A DNA stretch of 9,805 bases from Alcaligenaceae bacterium (GTDB lineage Bacteria; Pseudomonadota; Gammaproteobacteria; Burkholderiales; Burkholderiaceae_B), in assembly GCA_012512545.1 (NCBI GenBank), contig JAAZDZ010000344.1:1-9805 (forward strand), read 5' to 3'. Below the pieces are notes generated by a model that was given only the letters and a program-made list of their open reading frames with translations, was not told where the DNA came from and did no database searches. Below are positions 4,817 through 9,805 of this stretch, piece by piece; within the stretch, counting starts at the first letter, position 1, and each line of letters starts with the position of its first letter. A program made the translations under genes and the position numbers.

Positions 4817-5605
4817 ATGATGCCAACAGCTTATGATCAGGCGCTGATTCAAGTTCGTGAGTACTTGATGGCGAAACCAGACCTCCTCGGGGTAGTCGGC
4901 CAGGCGCTGCGGAAGTCCTTCGATGAAATCATCGACGGCTCCAGAACCGGACGCTACTGCATTGAGCAACTGGAAAAAACAGAAAAAACCTATATTGGCA
5001 CCAAGGTCGAGATTGTCCTGCGCAACGAACTGGCGCTGGAACGCGGCCTTGTGCTTGACAATCTGATTGCCGGACACGAGGTTGATACCAAGTTCACCGT
5101 AGGCACAAACCGGATGATTCCGCGAGAAGCGCTTGGACAGCTTTGCCTGCTGGTAACGGGCAACGACAATACCGGTCTTTGCCGCATGGGGGTGCTCAGG
5201 ATGACGCCGGAAGTTCTCACCAACGGCGCAAATCAAGATGGCAAGAAAAGCGTATCGAGGATCGGCAAGGAACAGATCTCCTGGCTTGTGCAAGGGCCTA
5301 TGCCCCGGAACTTCATGCTGGATCTGCCCGACGCCGACCGTGATGCCATCATGTCCGCGCCCAGCGGCAGGCAGGCGATTCAGACCCTTTTCAGGAAGGC
5401 AACCGGCCGCATTATTCCTCGCACGGTGATTGAGCAGGTCGCGCGGCAGAAGGATGCCGCCAAGCGCGCCCGTGAAGCCAAGGCTGCCCTGGCCGCGGAA
5501 GGCGTGCAGGTGCTTTGCGCCACCTATCTGGCCGACAGGAGCGAATTCATGCGCCACGGCTTTTACCACTTCAAAAGCGACGATTGGCTGAGCATGCCGA
5601 TGTAG
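4817..5605 (+). CDS. NaeI-like type II restriction endonuclease
   Basis: The protein matches NaeI, the two-site (type IIE) enzyme that cuts GCCGGC, through its catalytic domain. Counted from ATG 4820, DGSRTGRY (39-46) and LEKTEKTYIGTKVEI (51-65) align with NaeI DGQRTGRW and LHKTEKTHMGTLVEI. Glu64, Asp80, Asp89 and Lys91 keep the exact spacing of NaeI E70, D86, D95 and K97. MIPREALGQLCLLV (99-112) and GRIIPRTVIEQVARQ (about 196-210) match further on. The position of NaeI Leu43, famous because L43K makes a topoisomerase, is Ile37 here, so a nuclease is expected. About 261 residues against 317 in NaeI: the C-terminal DNA-binding domain is shorter. No ribosome binding site precedes 4817, 4820 or the upstream ATG 4751; the start was chosen by alignment to the NaeI N-terminus. 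No cytosine methyltransferase is beside it; the methylase at 1-1506 is adenine-type and remote. Confidence 0.85.
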   Translation: MMPTAYDQALIQVREYLMAKPDLLGVVGQALRKSFDEIIDGSRTGRYCIEQLEKTEKTYIGTKVEIVLRNELALERGLVLDNLIAGHEVDTKFTVGTNRMIPREALGQLCLLVTGNDNTGLCRMGVLRMTPEVLTNGANQDGKKSVSRIGKEQISWLVQGPMPRNFMLDLPDADRDAIMSAPSGRQAIQTLFRKATGRIIPRTVIEQVARQKDAAKRAREAKAALAAEGVQVLCATYLADRSEFMRHGFYHFKSDDWLSMPM

Positions 5606-5636
5606 GAATTCTCTGTCAAGGAGCTACCTGTTCTGG

Positions 5637-7088
5637 TTGTTTCCCGCCCTCACCGTTGCCGCAGCGGTGGCCAGCGGACGCATCGGCACGACACCCGCAG
5701 CGTTCCTGGGCCTGATCGCGGCCATTCCCGTCGCGGCCTTCACCGGCCCCGTGGAATTTGCTGTCGGGCAACTGATGGTTGCGCTGGCCCGCGGACTATG
5801 GATAGGGCTGACAATCGCTCCATACATTCTTGGCGGGCTGTTTTTCTGGCAGATCGTCGTACCAGGCGCCCGGCCCGGGGCGCAGCGTGCCCTGCCTGCG
5901 GCACAGCCGTCGCCCACCGCTTCTCTGGCCCAGCGCCGCCTGCTGTTTTTTGCCTGTTTCCTGATCGGCCCCTTTGCCGAATCCGCCACCGGATTCGGCG
6001 TCGGCATGCTGGGCACCATCGCCCTGGTCCGGCATCTGGGTATCGCCCCGCGTCATCTCATGGTGTTCGCTCTGATGAGCCAGACTTTGATTCCATGGGG
6101 CGGCATGGGCAGTGGAACGATGCTGGCGGCCGCCTATGCCCGGCTTCCTGCCAATGAGATCGGTTTTTATTCTGCCTTGCCAACCGCGCTGCTCATGCTG
6201 GTCTGGCTGCCGCTCTTCTGGCGAACGGCTGCCACAGCCGGGTTTACAGCCTCGCGGCAAGAATGCCTGCGGGAAGCAGCCTGGATAGCGGCGGGCCTCG
6301 GGCTTTTATCGGCAGCGACCCTTTACCTGGGGCCTGAAGCCGCCCTGCTGGCCATCTATGGCCCGCTGATTGCGATCTATTACCTGCGCGATCAAAAACC
6401 CAGCCTCCAACAAGCCCTGGCAACCGCCCGCCAGCTATTGCCTTTCGCATTGCTGATTGGCGGCCTGGCGCTCAGCCGCCTGAGCCCCGCGCTTCAGAAC
6501 ACATTGGCCAGTACGGCTGCAGTGGCTCCGTTCAGCGATCTTCCTGCCTGGCCGCCGCTTTACCACGCAGGAAGCTGGCTGCTTGCGGGCGGCCTGTTGA
6601 CCGCCTTATGGCAAGGCCGCGCCCGTTCGCTTGCTCAGGAAGCGATATCCGCCTGGAAAACGGGGAAACCGGCTGTGCTGGCTGTTTTTCTGTTTGCCAT
6701 GATGGCTGAAGTGCTTTCTGCGGGCGGCATTTCGCAAGCGATTGCCAATGGCATGTTTTCCGCCCTGCACCAAGGCGCTCTCATACTGACGCCGCTGCTC
6801 TCGGGTGCCTTCGGCATCCTCACCAATAGCGGCAATGCGCCAAACAGCCTGTTCATGTCGTCGCAGTTGGCGCTGGCCATCAAGGCGGGCCTGGGAATCC
6901 CGGCGGTGGCCGCCCTTCAGCATGTTTCCGGCACATCCATGAGCCTGTTTTCCCCGGTCCGGATGTCTATCGCCGCCAGCCTGGCGCATGGGCATGGTCA
7001 GGAGCGCGCGGTTTACGCCACGCTGCTGCCCTACGCCGCCTTTTGTTTTGCCTTATTGGTATTAATGGCTTGCGCCGTCGTGATATGA
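5637..7088 (+). CDS. L-lactate permease family transporter (LctP/LldP-like)
   Basis: This is a polytopic inner-membrane carrier of the lactate permease family, importing lactate, glycolate or related 2-hydroxy acids with protons. The 483 residues hold about 12 hydrophobic segments. Family signatures: FAESATGFGVGMLG (113-126; E. coli LldP has FLEGAAGFGAP), FGILTNSGNAPNSLFMSSQ near 400 (LldP: FLTGSDTSSNALFAALQ) and HVSGTSMSLFSPVRMSIAAS near 430. Length is a little below the usual 500-560, with the shortfall at the N-terminus. There is no ATG or GTG start: the frame opens at 5592 after a stop, AAGGAG lies at 5618-5623, CTG 5628 is 4 nt and TTG 5637 is 13 nt downstream. The true start may have been lost or displaced when the restriction gene came to lie 31 nt upstream. 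The exact substrate is not shown. Confidence 0.85.
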   Translation: MFPALTVAAAVASGRIGTTPAAFLGLIAAIPVAAFTGPVEFAVGQLMVALARGLWIGLTIAPYILGGLFFWQIVVPGARPGAQRALPAAQPSPTASLAQRRLLFFACFLIGPFAESATGFGVGMLGTIALVRHLGIAPRHLMVFALMSQTLIPWGGMGSGTMLAAAYARLPANEIGFYSALPTALLMLVWLPLFWRTAATAGFTASRQECLREAAWIAAGLGLLSAATLYLGPEAALLAIYGPLIAIYYLRDQKPSLQQALATARQLLPFALLIGGLALSRLSPALQNTLASTAAVAPFSDLPAWPPLYHAGSWLLAGGLLTALWQGRARSLAQEAISAWKTGKPAVLAVFLFAMMAEVLSAGGISQAIANGMFSALHQGALILTPLLSGAFGILTNSGNAPNSLFMSSQLALAIKAGLGIPAVAALQHVSGTSMSLFSPVRMSIAASLAHGHGQERAVYATLLPYAAFCFALLVLMACAVVI

Positions 7089-7172
7089 ATTTCCAAATGT
7101 TTCCCGGCCTCGGTAATTACCCTGCCTAAAACAAATGGACACCTCCCGAAGATCTTCTGAAAAAGCACCTCA

Positions 7173-7192
7173 ACGGGCCCTGAAAGCCCCGT
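7173..7192 (+). other. weak hairpin downstream of the permease
   Basis: ACGGGC (7173-7178) can pair with GCCCCGT (7186-7192) with one bulge. No T-run follows, so it is not a typical intrinsic terminator; at best it is a 3' end stabiliser. A 10-bp palindrome, GAAGATCTTC, lies at 7148-7157. No better terminator is seen between the permease and the dctP promoter. Confidence 0.25.
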
Positions 7193-7268
7193 AAATAAAG
7201 GCGTTCAAGGCATATAAGAAAAACCTTAAAAACCTGGGAAACACATTTTTTACATTCGGTATCCCTCA

Positions 7269-7297
7269 TTGACGCTCATTAAGGCATCGCCTATAAA
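7269..7297 (+). promoter_or_regulatory. sigma70-type promoter of the TRAP operon
   Basis: TTGACG (7269-7274), a spacer of exactly 17 nt, and TATAAA (7292-7297) make a near-consensus promoter. It predicts a start near 7304 and a 5' leader of about 67 nt before dctP. It also rules out translation from the upstream ATG-like codon at 7269. Confidence 0.75.
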
Positions 7298-7370
7298 AGC
7301 ATCGCTGGTTTCAATAAAAGCTACAAAAATTTATTGCTGTTCCCAAACAGCCATCAACAAGGAGACACCG

Positions 7371-8528
7371 ATGAAGAGCAGCTCCGCAGTCAGCACTACC
7401 GAACCCACCGTACAAACCTCACGCCGCCGCTTTCTAGGAGGAGCAGCGGCAGGTACGGCAGCCGCCGCCACCATGGCCTTTCCGGCCATTGTCAAAGCAC
7501 AGTCCCCCGTCACTTTCCGCTTCCAGAGCACCTGGCCCACCGTTGACATCTTCCACGAATACGCAATTGACCTTGCCGCCAAGATCAACGATATGTCAGG
7601 CGGCGAGCTCAAGCTTGAAGTCCTGCCCGCAGGTGCTGTGGTGCCCGCATTCTCGCTGCTCGATGCCGTTGCCAAGGGCACGCTTGACGGCGGCCACGGC
7701 GTTCTGGGCTACAACTACGGCAAGCAGAACGCGCTGGCGCTGTTCTCTTCCGGCCCCGCCTTCGGCATGGATGCCAACATGCTGCTGTCCTGGCACAAGT
7801 ACGGTGGCGGCAAAGAGCTTCTCGACAAGCTCTACGAATCCATCGGTGTAAACGTTGTATCTATTCTGTATGGGCCTATGCCCACCCAGCCCTTTGGCTG
7901 GTTCAAGAAACCCGTCACCCGCACCGAAGACCTCAAGGGCCTGAAGTTCCGCACCAACGGCCTGGCCATTGACCTGTTCACCGCCATGGGCGCAGCCGTC
8001 AATGCCCTGCCAGGGGGTGAAATCGTTCCGGCACTCGATCGCGGCCTGCTTGATGGCGCTGAATTCAATAACGCCACCTCCGACCGCCTGCTGGGCTTCC
8101 CAGACGTTTCCAAGGTGTGCATGCTGCAAAGCTTCCACCAGTCTTCGGAAACCTTTGAAGTCATTTTCAACAAGCCCAAGTACGAGGCCCTGCCGGAAAA
8201 ACTGCGCGCCATCATCACCAACGCCTGCGAAGCGGCTTCGGCCGATATGTCCTGGAAAGCCATCAACCGCTATTCCGAAGACTACATCCGGCTGCAGCAG
8301 GACGACGGCGTGAAGTTCTACAAAACACCCGACACCATTTTGCAGCAGCAACTGCAGATGTGGGATGAAATCGTGGAAGAAAAGGCCAAGACCAACCCCA
8401 TGTTCAAAGAGATCGAAGAGTCTCAGCGCGCTTTCGCGCAACGCGCCCTGGCGTGGGACATGGATACCAACAACAACCGTCGCATGGCCTACAACCACTA
8501 CTTCGGCCGTCGTCAGAAAAAGAGCTGA
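7371..8528 (+). CDS. dctP: TRAP transporter substrate-binding protein (DctP/TakP-like), Tat-exported
   Basis: This is the periplasmic binding protein of a tripartite ATP-independent transporter, which captures an organic acid and delivers it to the DctQM permease for sodium-driven uptake. It starts at ATG 7371 behind AAGGAGA (7358-7364) and has 385 residues. A twin-arginine signal lies at the N-terminus: SRRRFLGG (17-24), a small hydrophobic stretch, and likely cleavage after VKA (43). GLKFRTNGLAIDLFTAMGA (190-208) holds the conserved ligand-carboxylate arginine (Arg194). LPGGEIVPALDRG (213-225), EFNNATSDRLLG (231-242) and ESFEVIFNK-like SETFEVIFNK (259-268) closely resemble TakP, the 2-oxo-acid binder of Rhodobacter, so lactate, pyruvate or another 2-oxo acid is the likely ligand. 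It is the first gene of the TRAP operon, followed by an intrinsic terminator, the arrangement expected for excess binding protein. Confidence 0.93.
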   Translation: MKSSSAVSTTEPTVQTSRRRFLGGAAAGTAAAATMAFPAIVKAQSPVTFRFQSTWPTVDIFHEYAIDLAAKINDMSGGELKLEVLPAGAVVPAFSLLDAVAKGTLDGGHGVLGYNYGKQNALALFSSGPAFGMDANMLLSWHKYGGGKELLDKLYESIGVNVVSILYGPMPTQPFGWFKKPVTRTEDLKGLKFRTNGLAIDLFTAMGAAVNALPGGEIVPALDRGLLDGAEFNNATSDRLLGFPDVSKVCMLQSFHQSSETFEVIFNKPKYEALPEKLRAIITNACEAASADMSWKAINRYSEDYIRLQQDDGVKFYKTPDTILQQQLQMWDEIVEEKAKTNPMFKEIEESQRAFAQRALAWDMDTNNNRRMAYNHYFGRRQKKS

Positions 8529-8549
8529 CCCTTCCCCTGTAGAGCTTAT

Positions 8550-8586
8550 AAACACCATCGCTCACAAAAGCTGATGGTGTTTTTTT
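8550..8586 (+). terminator. intrinsic terminator between dctP and dctQ
   Basis: A 10-bp stem (AAACACCATC 8550-8559 with GATGGTGTTT 8573-8582) is followed by a T-run (8580-8586). It lies 22 nt after the dctP stop and would end part of the transcripts, leaving dctP mRNA more abundant than dctQM. Confidence 0.85.
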
Positions 8587-8590
8587 GGCA

Positions 8591-8719
8591 CCATATGCTC
8601 CCCGGCGTGCTGACAATCAGCACACCGGGGGCGTATGGAAGATTCCAGCCACCCTTGCGGAGCACTCCCGTACCCGGGTGCTTCCGTGCGGTTCGAATGG
8701 TAGCGGCCGCTCGACGGCC
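8591..8719 (+). other. block of three hairpins in the dctP-dctQ gap
   Basis: Three structures follow the terminator. The first is a long hairpin at 8591-8638: CCATATG pairs with CGTATGG, CCCCGG (8600-8605) with CCGGGG (8625-8630), and GTGCTGA (8607-8613) with TCAGCAC (8617-8623), broken only by small bulges. The second, 8661-8682, pairs AGCA with TGCT and CCCG with CGGG. The third, 8705-8719, pairs GGCCG with CGGCC. GCAC at 8662-8665 could instead pair with GTGC at 8686-8689. Such structures could protect dctP mRNA from 3' decay or control dctQ. No RNA family is recognised. Confidence 0.65.
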
Positions 8720-8734
8720 ACAGGTAGGTTTTCC

Positions 8735-9346
8735 ATGCAGAAAGCGTTGTTCTTCATTGATCGCGTGAATACCCGGATAGGCCAGCTTTTCGGCTGGTTC
8801 GTCCTGGCGCTCACGCTGTTCATTACCTACGAAGTCATTTCCCGATACGTGTTCGCAGCACCGCACGCGTGGGCGTTCGATGCCATGAACATGATGTATG
8901 GCACTTTGTTCATGATGGCCGGGGCATACACCCTGTCCAAGAATGGCCATGTGCGCGGCGATGTGCTCTATGGTTTTTTTCCGCCCCGTCTGCAGGCCGG
9001 GCTTGATCTCGCCCTGTACTTTCTCTTCTTTTTTCCAGGAGTCATCGCCCTGTGCTGGGCTGGTTTCTATTACTTTGAAGAATCCTGGGCGATCAGGGAA
9101 ACCTCAAGCCTGGCTTCTGGCGGCCCTCCGCTCTATCCATTCAAGGCTGTCATTCCGATCGCCGGTCTGACTTTGCTGTTCCAGGGGTTTGTTGAAGTCG
9201 TGCATTGCATCGCCTGCCTCAAGCAGGGTGCCTGGCCACGACGCGACCAAGACGTCGAAGAGGTCGATCTCGACAAACTGAAGGATATGGTCAGCGCTGA
9301 CGGCAATGCGTCCGAAGCGGCTGCTTCCACGCCTCCACAGCGATAG
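8735..9346 (+). CDS. dctQ: TRAP transporter small permease subunit (DctQ)
   Basis: DctQ is the four-helix inner-membrane subunit that pairs with DctM in TRAP transporters. The start is ATG 8735, with AGGTAGG 6 nt upstream; an ATG-less upstream extension in the same frame runs through the hairpin block and is rejected. The 203 residues show hydrophobic segments at about 17-39, 50-68, 89-112 and 136-160. YEVISRYVF (32-40) and HVRGDVLY (72-79) are the usual DctQ marks. A charged, probably cytoplasmic tail of some 40 residues (from about 163, rich in Asp and Glu) is longer than average. It is separated from dctP by 206 nt with a terminator and hairpins, but from dctM by only 14 nt. Confidence 0.9.
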   Translation: MQKALFFIDRVNTRIGQLFGWFVLALTLFITYEVISRYVFAAPHAWAFDAMNMMYGTLFMMAGAYTLSKNGHVRGDVLYGFFPPRLQAGLDLALYFLFFFPGVIALCWAGFYYFEESWAIRETSSLASGGPPLYPFKAVIPIAGLTLLFQGFVEVVHCIACLKQGAWPRRDQDVEEVDLDKLKDMVSADGNASEAAASTPPQR

Positions 9347-9360
9347 CAAAGGAACTGACA

Positions 9361-9805
9361 ATGAGAAAAGAAGTGTGGTTTGGCTTGTCCATCCTGATAG
9401 CGATTGTCGTTGCCATCGCTATCCTGATGCCTTCTCCGGAAAACATCACCAATGGTCACCTGGGCCTGCTCATGCTGGCGCTCATCGTGGTCACCATCAT
9501 GCTGGGCTTTCCCACTGCCTTCACTCTGATGGGCATGGGAGTGATGTTCACCTATCTGGCCTACAGTCATCTGCCTATGCAGACGGCCATCGAACAAACG
9601 CTCGACCTCATGGTGCTGCGCGCCTATTCCGTGATGACCAACGACGTGCTGATCGCCGTGCCGCTGTTTATCTTCATGGGCTACCTGGTAGAACGCGCCA
9701 ACCTGATCGAGAAACTGTTCAAAAGCATGCACCTGGTGCTGGCTCGCATTCCCGGCTCCCTGGGCGTGGCCACCATTGTCACATGCGCCGTGTTTGCGAC
9801 GGCAA
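9361..9805 (+). CDS. dctM: TRAP transporter large permease subunit (DctM), partial at right edge
   Basis: DctM is the transport channel of the TRAP system and carries the sodium and substrate sites. It starts at ATG 9361 behind AAAGGAA (9350-9356). The 148 complete codons in the window cover about the first third of a protein that is normally 420-450 residues or longer. LGFPTAFTLMGMGVMF (about 49-64), NDVLIAVPLFIFMGYLVERA (about 95-114) and the IPGSLGVATIVTCAVFATA stretch at the window end are the usual DctM signatures. The frame is open to the edge. With dctP and dctQ it makes a complete single-substrate TRAP operon. Confidence 0.93.
   Translation, partial: MRKEVWFGLSILIAIVVAIAILMPSPENITNGHLGLLMLALIVVTIMLGFPTAFTLMGMGVMFTYLAYSHLPMQTAIEQTLDLMVLRAYSVMTNDVLIAVPLFIFMGYLVERANLIEKLFKSMHLVLARIPGSLGVATIVTCAVFATA

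Noticed and set aside
4928..4934. Natural NaeI L43K-like topoisomerase
   Set aside because: A Lys follows GT in GTKVEI, but alignment puts the L43 position at Ile37 (DEIIDG), so the topoisomerase-making Lys is absent.
4814..5569. 251-codon minus-strand open frame
   Set aside because: It is the antisense shadow of the NaeI-like gene, whose sense protein carries conserved catalytic residues.
7596..8558. 320-codon minus-strand open frame
   Set aside because: It is antisense to dctP, which has a full TRAP signature, Tat signal, ribosome binding site and promoter.
8654..8700. Group II intron domain V look-alike (GGAGC ... CGGTTC)
   Set aside because: The spacing is right but the outer arms do not pair as domain V requires, and no intron reverse transcriptase is present.
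8585..8734. Upstream extension of dctQ
   Set aside because: It lies in the hairpin block, has no hydrophobic or family pattern, and the ATG at 8735 has its own ribosome binding site.

Overview
The window looks like a betaproteobacterial chromosome, most likely Burkholderiales/Alcaligenaceae. The grounds are moderate to high GC coding sequence on the right, a TakP-like TRAP transporter with a Tat-exported binding protein, and a proteobacterial CAU-anticodon tRNA with an encoded CCA end. The taxon is an inference from gene style, not from a search. The window divides at the tRNA (about 4570-4646) into an accessory left part and a mostly housekeeping right part, with one restriction gene wedged between them.

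Left part (1-4510): a partial adenine-type DNA methyltransferase runs off the left edge on the minus strand. It is followed by a row of toxin-antitoxin (TA) modules on the plus strand, most with a damaged or missing toxin: a decayed brnTA pair (brnT frameshifted with a stop codon, brnA cut by TGA); a DUF1902/HicB-like antitoxin with only the first residues of HicA after it; a 51-residue basic small protein on the minus strand; a solitary CcdA-like C-terminus without CcdB; one intact parDE pair; and a second brnTA remnant in which one missing A in a poly-A tract appears to fuse the toxin tail in frame to the antitoxin. Short palindromes and leftover gene ends fill the gaps.

Middle (4520-5605): a minus-strand tRNA with its own sigma70-type promoter and a strong intrinsic terminator, then a NaeI-like type II restriction endonuclease with all four catalytic positions at NaeI spacing. 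A perfect 22-bp palindrome lies upstream of the endonuclease, and no cytosine methyltransferase is visible next to it.

Right part (5606-9805): an L-lactate-permease-family carrier without an ATG or GTG start, then a TRAP operon on the plus strand. A well-formed promoter drives dctP (TakP-like, Tat signal). An intrinsic terminator and three more hairpins separate dctP from dctQ, and dctM follows dctQ closely and runs off the right edge. The permease and the TRAP system probably both import small 2-hydroxy or 2-oxo acids such as lactate or pyruvate. The hairpin block after dctP would let the cell make more binding protein than membrane subunits.
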